Assembly: GCA_037039685.1 (NCBI GenBank)
Contig: JAWNGF010000004.1
Location: forward strand, 310,001-374,000
Direction of reading: 5' to 3'
Source: Ceratobasidium sp. AG-K
Taxonomy: Eukaryota > Basidiomycota > Agaricomycetes > Cantharellales > Ceratobasidiaceae
DNA length: 64,000 nt
A program made the position numbers and the translations under genes. Shown here piece by piece: positions 33,494-49,789 of this stretch (position 1 is the stretch's first letter; each line of letters starts with the position of its first letter). The notes below the pieces were generated by a model that saw nothing but the letters and a program-made list of their open reading frames with translations, searched no databases and was not told where the DNA came from.

Positions 33494-35203
33494 CTTGAGG
33501 CCCGCATTACTGTGTGCACAACTTTGCGCAACTTTCAGCCCAAGTCCAGGTGCAAGATGTGATATTGTATTTCAAATCAAGGCTTGCACTTCTGTGTGCG
33601 CAACTTTTGCGCAACCTTGAGTCCAAGTCCTGGTGGGTCATGTGACATGCTATTTCCAATCAAGGCTTGCACTTCTGCGTGCGCAACTTTTGCAACTTTG
33701 AGTCCATGTCCTGTTGTTGCACTATAATATATTGTGTAATTCCATGGCTTGCACTTTTGTGTGCGCAAATTTTGCGCAACTGTTAGTCCAAGGGCAGTTG
33801 TGGCGCTGTAATACATCATTTCACACAATGGCTTGTATTTCTGCGTGCACAACTTTTGCGCAACTTTGAGTCCAAGTCCAGGTGAGTCATGTGATATTTT
33901 ATTTCCAATCAAGGCTTGCACTTCTGCGTGCGCAACTTTTGCGCAACTTTGAGTCCATCCTGTTGTTGCACTACTCTACCAAAAACAGAATATCTTGTTT
34001 GGTTCAAGAGGTCTCGGGATGAGGGGACCTCTCTCGTGGAGCTTGTGAGCGCTCACGAGTTGTCACGAGATTTCACAAGCAAAAACAATCACTTTGCTCG
34101 TTTGGCTCATGAGCGATTACGAGCTGTCACAGTCCCTCTAGAGATGTACAAGAGAGGTCCCCCAATCCTGAGACCCCCTGAGCCAAACAAGATTTTTGAT
34201 GTTGGTAGAGTATGATGTATTGTGTAATTCCATGGTGTACACTTCTGTGTGCACAAATTTTGTGCAACTTTGAGTCCAAGGCCAGTTGTGGCACTGTAAT
34301 ACATCATTTCACACAATGGCCTGTACTTCTGTGTGCGCAACTTTTGCGCAACTTTGAGTCCAAGCCCACGTGAGTCATGTGACATGCTATTTCCAATCAA
34401 GGCTTGCACTTCTGCGTGCGCAATTTTTGCGCAAGTTTTAGTCCATGTCCTGTTGTTGCACTATAATATATGGTGTAATTCCATGGCTTGCACTTTTGTG
34501 TGCGCAAATTTTGCGCAGATTTTAGTCCAAGGCCATTTGTGGCGCTGTAATACATCATTTCACACAATGGCCTGTACCTCAGTGTGCGCAACTTTTGCAC
34601 AACTTTGCGTCCAAGCCCATGTGAGTCATGTGACATGCTATTTCCAATCAAGGCTTGCACTTCTGCGTGCGCAACTTTTGCGCAACTTTGAGTCCATGTC
34701 CTATTGTGTCACTATAATGTATTGTGTTATTCCATGGCTTGCACTTTTGTGTGTGCAAATTTTGTGCAACTTTGAGTCCAAAGCCATTTGTGGCACTGTA
34801 CTTCATTATTTCACACAATGGCTTGTACTTCTGTGTGCACAACTTTTGCGCAACTTTGAGTCCAAGTCCAGGTGAGTCATGTGATATTGTATTTCCAATC
34901 AAGGCTTGCATTTCTGCGTGCACAACTTTTGTGCAAGTTTTAGTCCATGTCCTGTTGTTGCACTATGATGTATTGTGTAATTCCATGGCTTACACTTCTG
35001 TGTGTGCAGATGTTGTGCAACTTTGAGTCCAAGTCCAGTTGTGGCACTGTAATACATCATCTCAAAAAATGGCTTGTACTTCTGAGTGCACAACTTTTGC
35101 ACAACTTTTAGTCCATGTCCTGATGTGGCACAGTAGTTCATGATTCTTTACCTTGGCTTGCACTTCTGTGTGCACAACCTTTATACAAATTTCAGCCCAA
35201 GTC
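33494..35203. repeat. 84-base tandem array with three-unit higher-order pattern
   Basis: About 18 units of 83-85 bases share a core beginning cttgcacttctgtgtgcgca and ending gagtccaagtcc. The last ~35 bases come in three kinds: A (tcatgtgacatgctattt), B (ttgcactataatatattg) and C (ctgtaatacatcatttca). The order is A A B C, then A B C repeated four times, then two variant units, giving a ~250-base higher-order period. The array is interrupted by a MITE at 33974-34210. Any ORFs across it are by-products of the repeat. Confidence 0.93.
33974..34210. mobile_element. MITE inserted in the tandem array
   Basis: 237 bases with imperfect terminal inverted repeats of about 45 bases (start CTCTACCAAAAA, end TTTTTGATGTTGGTAGAG, with tcttgtttgg/ccaaacaaga inside). 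It is flanked by TA at 33972-33973 and 34211-34212. Removing it with one TA restores an intact type B unit, as seen at 34960, so insertion came after the array formed. TA duplication suggests Tc1/mariner-type mobilisation. Confidence 0.85.
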
Positions 35204-35389
35204 TTACTATGGTCAAAGTTTGTGAATTCTCTTGTCATTATTACCTCTAAAACCCTGCTATATTTATGTATTGAAGTTTTTGTGCATGTACCAGTGGATG
35301 TGAGTGCTCACCCTACAACAGCTCTAGGTTTAACCTGCCTATTTGAAGCTGGGTTGTGCCTAGAGTTCTGCCTACTTTTCCCCATTAAC

Positions 35390-35872
35390 CTAACCTAACC
35401 GAGTCGCCGCTCGGTCGCACCAAACGTGTGGGGCTCTAAGGCAAGCACCGTGACCTGAATCTAGAGCACAAAACGAATACCTCCCAGGAATATCACGGAG
35501 CATACAATCATCATACGCCCCTTCTTGCGGCATACCAAAGTGAAAATGACGAACTTTTGGGAGGTACCTCGGCAATTCCTGCAATTCCTGCTGCTCAACT
35601 TTGGTCCCCGGCAAGAGCAACTCTTCCATATCCGACCAAAGCTTGCTCACTGTCTCGAAGATATTCGAACCGTGGTCTCGCGCTATTGGGCGTAGGACTC
35701 TAAGAACTCGGAGTGGCAGCGGGGCCAATATGAGGAGTAGTATCGGAATGCTAAAGTCTTCAGTGGCTTGCCCGCTCTCGTACATCTCTAAAGAATGCAG
35801 GTTTGGACTGGCCGGAATGCTCACAGCCGGATACTTAAATGCAATTGCAATGATGTAGACCATTTTTGACAA
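35390..35872 (-). pseudogene. Leucine-rich fragment, possibly F-box-type
   Basis: A single open frame of 160 codons contains ILAPLPLRVLRVLRPIARD and MEELLLPGT followed by LPKVRHFHFG, like the leucine-rich part of fungal F-box proteins. There is no F-box upstream, and the last ~35 residues lose that character, so it looks like a decayed fragment. Weak evidence only. Confidence 0.3.
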
Positions 35873-36278
35873 AGACGGACCTGATCTGGTGGAAATGGTT
35901 CACACAGGTCTGGTGAAAGTTGGAAAGTTGGAGCACAAAGGAATCACTGGGCGCTGCACCAGGCAATCGCATGCTTGTGTGACAAGATCGGGATTGGTAC
36001 GGTTCAAATGGGCACGGTTCATTCATCTGTCGATTTCTCCAACTTTATAATTGTTCACTGTTTTGGACAAGTAAGCAAGGTCCGATGTCAGCGTTAAACA
36101 GGCATGAAACCTGAGTAGAGGGATTGAAGTTTTTAGGTTTTCGGGCAAGTGGTGCTGGCGACGTGCGATCAATCCTGAGATCTTGCTCATCGTGGCAACT
36201 TTCCAGCAAAACTTTGCGTGTTCGGTATGATAAATAATAGACAGATTTGAGGCAATGGACAGGCTCGACTTGGACGCC

Positions 36279-37442
36279 TTACTCGAACGTGGTGTCCATC
36301 CGAACACCAAAGTTACCTTTAATATCCATCCCGAGCAACTTCATCTTTCCCGCCTGGAATGTATTTTGTTAGCCAGAGATGACATGTGAATGGAACCACG
36401 CACCTCGACCCGCTCGTTCTGGACCTTTCGCAATTCCATAAGCTGTTCCCGTGTGAGATGCGTCTCTGGTTCGGCTACCGGACGCTTGTGGCGAGACGAG
36501 TGGGCCTGGGAATGCTGTGAGTCTAAGATTCACAAAAGGCGAGCGACGTACCATCATATCTGCGCTAGGATCATAACTGGCACTGGTTACATCGGCCGTC
36601 ATTCCGTTTCGGAGGGAATTCATCTGTCGTTCATACGATTCCATGTTGTAAAACTTGGGGTGGGGGAGCGTCGCCGTATTGTAATCTTCAACGAACCTAG
36701 CAAGATCAGCAACGCCGAGATCGGAAGGGGATGACGTACTGAGCAAAGTGTTTTTTCGTTGCCTCTTTCGATAATGCCTCGGGGTTGACCTTGCATTCTT
36801 CTACGAGCCAGGTACGAAACTCCTGCAAATGTACGTCAATGCCAGCAGCGGGGGTGTGACGGCATGCACGTACCGCATCCTTTTCATACATCTGGGACTC
36901 GTTGATGATCCCATACTGCCCCCACTGCCCGGTAACTGCGCTCGATTTCTACGCAGGTGAGTCACCGCGACCATGTTGAACTAACCACTCACCCCCTTGT
37001 GTTTCTTCTCCTTTCCCTTGCGCTCACGCTTCTCCTTTTTCCTAGCCTTTTTATCCCGACGGCGCTCCTCTTTGTCGTGTCGTTTTCGACGTTTGCGGCG
37101 GTCACGAGAGCCGTCCGAGTCGCTCGAGCTGGACCGAGACGAGGCGGAGCGAGAGCGAGATTTATGGTGTCTATCGCGGGATCGGGAGCGGCGACGAGAG
37201 CGAGAGACAGACCGAGACCTAGAGCGAGAGTGAGCACGGCGAGGAGATCGAGAGCGTCGAGCGCCACGAGGTTCACGGCGGGGAGAACGGGACCGCGAGC
37301 GCTTGTCGCGGCGAGGAGACCGGGATCGAGCACGAAGGTCAGGTGAGCGAGGCCGGCGATGGGGCGAGCGAGAGCGTCGTTCTTTGTCTCGTCTGTCGGG
37401 TGAGCGGGACCGCCGGTGCCTGTCTTCGCGAATCTCGGTCAT
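36279..37442 (-). CDS. SR-rich nuclear protein, SCI1-like
   Basis: Exon 1 (to about 36993) is a long Arg/Ser-dipeptide region with KEERRRDKKARKKEKRE, typical of splicing-associated or nuclear-speckle proteins. Small exons then give GQWGQYGIINESQMYEKD, EFRTWLVEECKVNPEAL, FVEDYNTATLPHPKFYNM and a tail ending GMDIKGNFGVRMDTTFE. The conserved (E)F..WL....K...L......F..FV.D(Y/W)N...L....FY block resembles the style cell-cycle inhibitor 1 family and its fungal relatives. Introns are 50-70 bases. It is divergent from the Ca2+-ATPase with only 64 bases between starts. Confidence 0.6.
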
Positions 37443-37506
37443 GGTTGGCTGTGGGGTAGCACGATATCACGTGACTTGAAGCCAGCTGTCCCAAACGACG
37501 ACCGCC
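37443..37506. promoter_or_regulatory. 64-base bidirectional promoter with TCACGTGA
   Basis: The whole gap between two opposed start codons is 64 bases. It contains the perfect palindrome TCACGTGA at 37467-37474, a strong bHLH (Cbf1-type) core. Shared regulation of both genes is inferred. Confidence 0.55.
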
Positions 37507-41347
<3,841 letters not shown>

Positions 41348-41617
41348 TTCCTCGTATTTGTCTACTACGTTTCGAATAGTGGGCATGAATAGAATCCTTC
41401 ACCTTTGTTCTCACAAACGGGTCATTTCCTGTGAGCGAGGCGATGGAACCTCAGGCCCGGTAGGCAAGTTCACTATCTAATTGCAAGATTTACCGCACCT
41501 GAGTGGTTCGTACGGCCCCCTGACAACTTGAATTGGAGATAAACATGTATATCATTAGTCGGACCAGACACCCATGTAGACATTAATTTAAACCCCTAAT
41601 TTGTGATCTGTATATAA
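41348..41617. other. Intergenic between convergent genes
   Basis: 270 bases separating the Ca2+-ATPase stop from the ABC transporter stop. Nothing further is seen. Confidence 0.5.
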
Positions 41618-44600
41618 CTACTTCTTCGACTTGAGCTTTGACGAAAGTCTTTGCACCACGCTCAGGGGGTTATAACGCCGGATCCGGAAACGTAAGTGCA
41701 GGCAAAAACGAGAAAGGTATTAAAGAGCTTGACAAAACAGTCAATTACCGCCATAAATGGTAAGATGCCAGACTTACAATATAAGCAAACATGAAACCAA
41801 TGTTGCGCCAGCGATGCGAATACGACATATTCAATTGTGTCCTAAAGAGTTCTCCGTGAGCGCTCGACCAAATTCAAGGTCAATATGACATACAGATAAG
41901 TGTCGGCCGAGCTACGTGGGCAAAACTGGCAGTCACTCGAGGCATCACCATTGATCAAATAGCCACCCATTTGGGAAATATATTGACCCATAAAGTTCTG
42001 GCACGATTGACCAGCGGGCGGATTCAGAGTTTGGATTTCCACCTGCGAACACCTGCCCGACGTTGAGATCTCGAGACGCATAGACCCACAAAGAAACGTA
42101 CTGGGTAGCAGTTTGACCGACTCCGTTGACGTATATTCCCTCAATCAGATAGGTGAAAGGTGATAGGCGGTCTATATAGGCTTGTGAGAATCTGTGTAGC
42201 GAGAACAAAGTATCAGACTTACACATCCACTTCCAGAACGGGATGAGTTGATTGTATGGCTGAAGGACTCCGTTGCTAAACCTCGGTTAATAAATTTCGA
42301 GACATCTTAAGAATTCGCTCACAAAATAATGACAAATGCGAAGAATAGACTGAACAGGATGCCGGCGATCGAAGCATCCGGGGCTATTGCGGCCACGAAT
42401 TGCGAGAAGGTCGTGTAGTAAATCGGAAAGACGACTGCCAGCAGGAAGTACTATACTTGAGGTTAGCTCAAATATCCATAGATTGAAATAATTTTCTCAC
42501 AGCGTATCCGGTACGATCTGCGGAAGTCGGGAAACCGACCGTCCAGTACCAACAGAGGAAGAATATCGAAGCGCCAACAATGTTGAACGGCAGTTCTATT
42601 AGCTGCATCGGGGGTTAGAACAAATCAGAAACCCCCATACAAAACTTACAATACTAGTGGCGACTTGGGCCGGCCAAGAGTACATTTTACTTTGCTGTTC
42701 GCGATACTCGTAGATGTTTCGAAGGTTAATGTACTCGACCTGGAGCTGATTGCTGAGCGATGTCGCAAGAATGGTAGCTAGGGTAGTAGACCGTTAGCAA
42801 ATGACAGAAGAGTGGCAGAGTACAGACTTACCCATGAATACCGAGAAGAGTTTATTTTGCGAACCTTGAATCGAGTTATCAGCCTTGAAAAAGGTAAACC
42901 CAATGAATAGACCGGAGAAGATGTTGAGGAATATCTTGCTCATGACATAATCAGGACTGCGGATAGAGTGCTACATGTGTTCGAATCGTTAGCACGAAAC
43001 AATTTGATGGTTCCCCAGCCAACTTACGCGGAGGGCGCGGTCCAGCAATACTCGTAACTGATTCAAGAATCCAGTTGCGTACTCTGGCTGTTTATGGTCT
43101 GGCGCCGCGTTCTCTGTTCTTCCTTGGCTATGGATCTGCTCGAGCTCTTTCTCAAGATCCGCCGACTCGGGCGAAGCTTTCCATGCGGCGTGCCAATCGA
43201 TATCGCTCGTCGCGGTGGCACCCGCCCTATAAAATAAAGTTAGGAAATCGACGTATGGTTTCGAGCGAGCAGCGTACCCAATAACGTCGAGCATATACTC
43301 CGCAGGGTTCTCGTCCGACTGGCACTCGCGACCGCCGTTGCGTTCCATATAGGCTATATCACGTTGTGAATATGGGTGAGAAATTAACCTAAGAGCTTCA
43401 CCTACAGATCAATGTATTCGCATTCTTTCCAAGTTCGCCGAAGTAGCAGGTCTGACCGCCCTTTCGAAGCAGTAGGAGCCGGTCAAAGGCTTGAAAGAGC
43501 TCGGAGGACGGTTGGTGGATACTGAGCGCGGGATGTTACCAGTGCAGCATACAAACGATATCAGTTGCTACTTACGTGCAGAGGATAGCCTGGCCCTTAT
43601 CTGCGAGTGAGCGCAAAAAGTCGACGATCGCCCAGGCAGATTGCGAGTCGAGCCCCGAAGTAGGCTAGAAATGGAATTAGTGCTATCTACGAGAAAATTT
43701 GTCCCCAATGCGACTTACTTCGTCTAGGAAAAGCAAAAGTTTTGGCTTCGCCGCGAGTTCGACGCCAATAGTCAAGCGTTTCCGCTGCTCGACATTCAAG
43801 CCTTCGCCCACGCGTCCGATAATTGCGTCGGCATAAGACTCCATAGCGCACATCTTGATCACATCCTCGACGCTGTGTGGTGCATTAGTTATACACCCTG
43901 GGTAGCAAACAAGTAACTTACTAGGCACGCTTTTCGGCTCGGCTCACAGACGCAGGCTGGCGGAGCTCTGCTGAAAACCTCAACGCTTCGCGGACGGCTA
44001 CCGAGACTGTATTAGTATGTGTTCAAGGTATGATGGGCCAGCTTACTCGTCGTTGGCATGTGAATATCCATTTGCTGGCAGTATCCTGTTTGCCCGGCAA
44101 AGTCACGAGGCAAGGGGTTTCCGTTCACAAACCGATCGCCGGTAATTACGCCGGTACTCGTTCGCTCGGCCAAAGCATTCAGGAGCGTAGTCTAGGGACC
44201 AAACGCATTAGTGCTAGCCAAAATTATCCTAGGTTCTCGTACGACCATACCTTTCCAGCGCCACTCTCGCCCATCAAAGCCGTCTGAATTGGTGATCAGC
44301 ACCGCATACACCCAGCCACGCTAGCTGCATACCATTTTTCCCGGTGCAACATAGCCCGAGACATCATCCAGGAGCCTACGTTTCTCTCCTCCGCTAACCG
44401 TGATCTCGTAGCTCAGCCTGTGCCATGAGAAGATGCTTCGCTGCTCTGGCAATCCCTTTTGCGCATCGCGGGCCTCCTTGTGTTGCTTCTCCATGATCTC
44501 GTCAGGAGGTGCGTCGCCTTTCTCTGCGTCGCTAGATCCCGCGGGGCTGTCGAGGGATGGAATCTTTGCGTTCTGCTTGAATACAAGTTGAGTTGCGCCG

Positions 44601-47467
44601 CCAGCCATGTTCCCAGCGCGTTCGGACGCAAGAAGGAAAATAGCCACAAGCCCAATCCAGAACGCGACAAGAATACCGCTGTGACAAAAATCCTTTTAGT
44701 ATACGGAACTAGATTTCAAGCTTACTCACAAGTTACGCCAGAGATTTTTGTACTCGTACCCGAAGCTCAACCGGACAAATGTATCGCCATCCACGACCGA
44801 CTGACCAGGGACGGCTCCAACGGTGGCGCAGACTTGGTTTCTGATGTCGATCGACTCGTACCCAGGACCTGACGGGGCGAACTGAGAGCATTCGCCTTGA
44901 AGTCCGTGAAACTCGTTCACCATGATTGCTTCGAATCCGAATCGAATCGGGTTTAGATACGTCAACCATTTGAGAGCGCCAATCCTGTAGTAGAAATCAA
45001 ATTAGTCTATGCAAGACGAGAGTATAGACGACGCTTACATCGAAGGTTCAGGGATCGAATAGCCAGTATACATCGAAAGCATCAAAATTCCCATCCCACC
45101 AAGGGCCTGCGCGGCCGGCTCTTGGCTGGTTATCGCCGCCAACGCTCGGAAAAAGGCTTTCATAGTGAGCGTCATGATTACAGTAATCAAGAGGAATATG
45201 AAAAATTTCGAAGCGTCGCGTTGAAGACCTAGAGCAGGGCTAAGCACGCTACATATGCGAAGCAGAGGTACTTACCAGTCATGAAATACAGAATAATATC
45301 GAAAAGACCTTGCGCTACGAACGTGATTGGAATATCTACGATCGTTAATGCAAGCGACTCGACGAAAGGGTGATCTATTCAATAATTTTAGTGTCAATTA
45401 ACTCTAGCAATACGAAAAACGTACAAAATGCCGCCTTTTGATGCCTAGAAACGATTGGCCGTTGAGCGTACAATGCCGGAATCTCAGCCTAGGAGGGCCA
45501 CGGTCAGCTCAGTCTATACAATAGTCCCGAGCCACTCACCATCGCAGTCAGAGCTCCAAAGAACACCGCAAAGAACAACACACCGCCTCTCGAGAAGTAC
45601 GCGCTCGTCGCCACCGGAAGGTTGAGATACACACTTCCAATGATCAAGGCCTGGATCACAAAACTCGCAACCGTTATCGCAGGCGCAGTAATATCACCCC
45701 GTAATATTTGCACGCGGCGCATCATAATGGCTCGAACCTGCATCGGGATCGAAACGGTGTAGGCGGATTTGCGGGAAACAGTTGTGGCGCGCTCGGCACG
45801 TGCGGACTCCTTGTAGGACTGCCCTTTTTTGGCGAGGTGGTCGTCTGGAGCGCGCATATATGCTTCGGCCTCGGCCCGGTTTGCCTTGCCTTCGGGACTT
45901 GACACCCAACGTTGAGCGAATTCGTCTGCCGTACGGGGGACACGGTCCTCCCATCCTTGACGAGGAGTGCGGGCCAGCGCGTCCGTGACGGCAACGAGAA
46001 AGTCGGCGGTCGTCTGTCGGTTGGCTGGTTCCCATCCCATATCGATAAAATATTGTCGGGCACTCTCGGCGGGGCCGAAATAGATCTGTTTGCCGCTGTA
46101 TATGACGCAAACCTTGTCGAACAGGCGATAGAGGGATTCGGCGGCTTGGTAGATTGTAACAATCGTAGTAGTATCGCCAATATCGGTCGCGATACGGAGA
46201 GCACGAACAAACTCGAGGGCAGTGCTCGAGTCGAGACCTCGGGTGGAACTGAAAGAAATGTTAATGGTCCGAATCCAGCATAGTTGTTGGACTTACTTGT
46301 CCCAGCAGCCGATTCGTGCACGTGCAGTCATCATCTCGGCAATGCTCACCCGTTTCTTTTCGCCTCCACTAACCCCACGAATGGACTCGTCGCCTACTGG
46401 GGTGTTGAAGGTGTGCCTAAGGCCGAACACGGTGGCAAGGGTTTGCACCACATCTGTATGGACCAGATTAAGAAGATTTCCCCGCCCGTCCGAGTTCACT
46501 CACTCTGAACGAACTCCGGTCGGGATCGATTATTGGCACGGTTCTGGGGTGTTCGCATCTTGGCGGCGACAGACAAGGTATTCTTGACCGAAAGCGAGGG
46601 AAAATGCGTGTCATCCTCGGGCGCGTATCCAACATCTACGAAGGTATAAGTACTTGATCACAGCCCAATAGGGGATGAGTTTACCTCCTCGGTAGTGAGC
46701 TGACAAGTATTCCGGGTCGATCCCGTCGTATGAGACATCACCGGTGACCTTGTGGTAACCTTGGCGCTGATTGGCAAGGACCTTGAGGAGAGTGGTACAT
46801 CCGCTACCAGGAGAGCCAAGCACGACTAGATAAATAAGATTAGCTAGGGCACTCCCAAATGCAACTGCGACTTACGTAGCATCTCTCCGCTTCGAACGAC
46901 TCCGGTAAATTGGGTTAAAATATCCTTGACTGGTGGATGGCGAGACTGTTTAATCCCTTGTGCGATAGCCTTGGGCGAAAATAACGACCAAATGGTCGGC
47001 TGGTACTTTGCGGCGGCACCGAGTCCTTGCACAGTGAGGTCCTGTCGACACCGTTAGCCCCACCAATTCGGACATTTTTCGAATCGATTACCCACCACAA
47101 AACCGACGCTAAGTTCACGCCGCTTGATTCCGTCCTCCTCGACATGGTTCAGGACATGCTTGACCTGTTCGGCAAAGTTAAACTTGCCGGCGCTAGTATT
47201 TCCAGCGCCATTGTCGACAAGAGTCCCCACAGATTCCGGGCGCCTTTTCCCAGAGGCATTCGAGTCGGAAGGATTCCCCTCTTCGATATCCGAGGGATGC
47301 TTGGGGTGGGGATGGGTAGGATTTGGATGAGGGCGGTCTTGGCTCATCCGTGACAGAGTGGGAGATAGCGCAGCGCATCCGTCCGCGTCAAAGTGGTCGG
47401 CAGGGACAGAGCCAGCACGGGACAGCCGTCTAGGTTGAGGTCGATCTGGAGAAGTATTAGTCGCCAT
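41618..47467 (-). CDS. PDR-type ABC transporter (ABCG, full length)
   Basis: A multi-exon gene with (NBD-TMD)x2 order. NBD1: Walker [13 protein letters not shown] with Cys in place of Lys (usual for fungal PDR), signature [13 protein letters not shown], and [12 protein letters not shown] recovered by splicing. NBD2: GESGAGKTTLLN, signature [19 protein letters not shown], then LLFLDEPTSGLD across an intron. Two blocks of six membrane segments follow the NBDs. The C-terminus has the PDR extracellular motif [13 protein letters not shown]...GGYL......DCQFC, then [15 protein letters not shown] and a basic tail ending at 41618. Such pumps export xenobiotics, including fungicides. The N-terminus ([10 protein letters not shown]) is Pro/Ser-rich and cytosolic. 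It looks functional. Confidence 0.88.
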
Positions 47468-49289
47468 TCTAAGACGACAAGTAGTAAATCACGAAGCAGA
47501 CGTCGGTGGGGCCTAAGAATGTTGGCCCTCGTATATATATCCATGTAAATCCCATGGCTCCAAGATCGAGTTGCGGGTATAAGCCGGATGCGCGTTGACC
47601 AACGCGCGTGTCGCTCAGGGTCCTAGATAGCTGAGTCAATGTCGTCATTGGATTGCCGCTCGACCTGCGGGCCGCTTGCGTAGATCAAAATTTCCAGAGA
47701 TCGGCGATGGACGTGTTGTCATACGTGTAATAATTACTGTACTATCGGGGACACGAAGCTGGGAAAGCTCCACGGTGGGTGTGGTCGAGGTCCAGGGCCA
47801 GGCGCACATTGTTGACATCACCATCAGTTCAAATTCACGTGAGATTCTCAGGGCACCATATTGCCGCCAGCGCCAAATGCGACACGCCAGTCTTGGGATC
47901 GACCCTCTACACTCCAGACTGAGGACTGAAGATACATTCAGATGGTTATAAAAACTCGTCGAGATTTAATCCGAACACCTGGAATATTGGCCACGTACGT
48001 CAGACTGGTATGGCAAACCGAATCGACCGTCGCCGAGTCCGCTGTGAACTCAGTCGTCGATCTGCGGCGTACAATGTTATTCACGTCATCCCCCGCGCTC
48101 TGGATCACTGATACGCGCGAATGAATCGAAAGTCGATTTGAAATTCCTGGAGCGTTCCCACCCAGGCTCGGAGGCTTAATCATGCATTCCTCTTGGCGCT
48201 GCGGGTCTGTCTTGCGCTGATCGCAGTTTGAGCGCTCGTTACCCCGCAGGCTGGGGCGTGCAATACATGTGTCTCAGCCTAGTGATTAACTATAATATTC
48301 GTAGGAAATTTCCGTCATCGCCTCGCCGAAGGACACACGCGGCCCTCAACCTAATCCCCTAAGCTGATTACGACACCGACGGCCACCATTCCATAGATAT
48401 TCACCGCGTGAGAAACAGGCCAATCTAAAGATAAACATAACGGTGGATAGTGTTTTAGTCTATGGAAAACCGAGTTTGGTGTTCAGAGGGTACATGAGTA
48501 GCGTGCATAACTAGTAGTCTCCATGTGCATGCAGTGCTGTGATGCAAAAGCCGGAGTTTACGCTTCGTAAACCAATAGACGCGAGGCGTCGAGATCCTCA
48601 CCTAGTACTGGACCGCTTCCAGCTTGAGCTTTTATCAGATCTCGACCAGTCATCGCGTTAAAGGCGAGGTGAATATCCCCATCTATGGATAGGTCCTTGA
48701 ATTCGCCCAGGATAGGCCGTGTAGAGATAGTTAAATTAGAATCGAATTGAGTTGCTATATAAAACAGTAAAGACAGGGAAGTAAACGAAACTACGATGGG
48801 CACGAAGAGCCCGGAGACTGTGCTTTTATATCCTAAGCATACCCGAGTCATTCGGTACGATTGCTGTGCATATACTGCGCATACAGGTAAGCGACTCGTA
48901 CACTTGACTCGATTATATTCCAGTACGTTCTACTATATACATGATGTTTCTACAGGCCAATGATATTCGCCAAGTACTTGAATGAGTGCGCATAGGTCAA
49001 TCGCACGTCGTGGTCGCTGAGTCGTATGAATGCTTCACGTTCGATCCATCAGTTGAAATTAGTCAAACTGACACGTGATGACTTGCTTCATTCTCGACCC
49101 GAACCCTGATACACTACTCGAGTAGCTAGCGCCAAGTTTTGAGACGGGAGAATCGTTCCTAGGACATATAGTACTGGCAGCGATCCTAAGTCGAAGATGG
49201 CCTATCCAACTTCCGGGAGTATCGTATTCCAAGTCGTCCAATGTATCACACTGTTACACCTGTTTTCTCTTGCCATGCCTCGGCCGGCA
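47468..49289. other. Intergenic region with one doubtful small ORF
   Basis: About 1.8 kb. On the minus strand, 48558-48851 encodes a 97-residue frame (MTRVCLGYKS start) with one hydrophobic stretch (LFVPIVVSFTSLSLLFYIA) that could be a signal anchor. It has no recognisable family and I do not call it a gene. The rest shows nothing. Confidence 0.4.
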
Positions 49290-49789
49290 TCCCACACACA
49301 CCCTTTCTGGTGACCACTGAAAGATGGTGCTCCAATGATGTCCATTCTTTCCTTGTATCGATCTAATGGATCTATGTGTCTGATTATTCGCTCATGGGAC
49401 TCGGTATCTACATAAACGACCAGAACCATTTCTCAATCGACATCGCTCACTCAACTTCTCAGGTCGAAGCTACGATAAGCGGTTACTTTAATATCGTAAA
49501 CTTGTTTTCGGCTCGTGCTATCGTCTCCGACTCGCCCCAACTCGGCCCATGCCAAGGAACAATATGGCCAACACCCATAGCCAATAAAGTTCGGGGAGCC
49601 ACATTGTTACGAATAGTTTTGGAAGATTTGAAAGAAGCACCAGGCTATTGTTTCGCTCCTATGAACATTTATTGGCCAACTTCTGATTGCTTTTTTGTAG
49701 GCATAGAGTATTTCCATGCATGTGTTGTATCCGGTCCCCTCCGGCTATCCGCCGCATACTGTACCAGTCATAATAAGTTCAACAAGTAA
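49290..49789 (+). pseudogene. Fossil of the secreted Hsp70-like family
   Basis: The frame GLGIYINDQNHFSIDIAHST and LLRIVLEDLKEAPG, then GIEYFHACVVSGPL, aligns to the intact copies at 52496 and 57764. Upstream, the equivalent of DSWFAPVKDG carries an in-frame TGA, and the splice acceptor AG before GLGIY is lost. The match ends soon after FHACVV, where a short unrelated tail runs to a stop. It is an N-terminal remnant. Confidence 0.7.

Noticed and set aside
33577..35141. Several overlapping ORFs of 80-180 codons in the 33.5-35.1 kb region
   Set aside because: Their repeated peptides follow the 84-base tandem unit (a multiple of three), so they are repeat artefacts.
35385..35400. Telomere-like repeat (taacctaacctaacc)
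   Set aside because: Only about three units of a six-base-like word and not TTAGGG; internal position. Too short to call.
36981..37346. Long open frames on the plus strand and in a second minus frame across the SR-rich exon
   Set aside because: They are shadows of the Arg/Ser repeat composition. Only the minus-strand RS/RE-dipeptide frame continues by splicing into conserved exons.
48558..48851. Small secreted protein gene on the minus strand
   Set aside because: A single hydrophobic segment in an otherwise unremarkable 97-codon frame; no intron, homologue or duplicate to support it.
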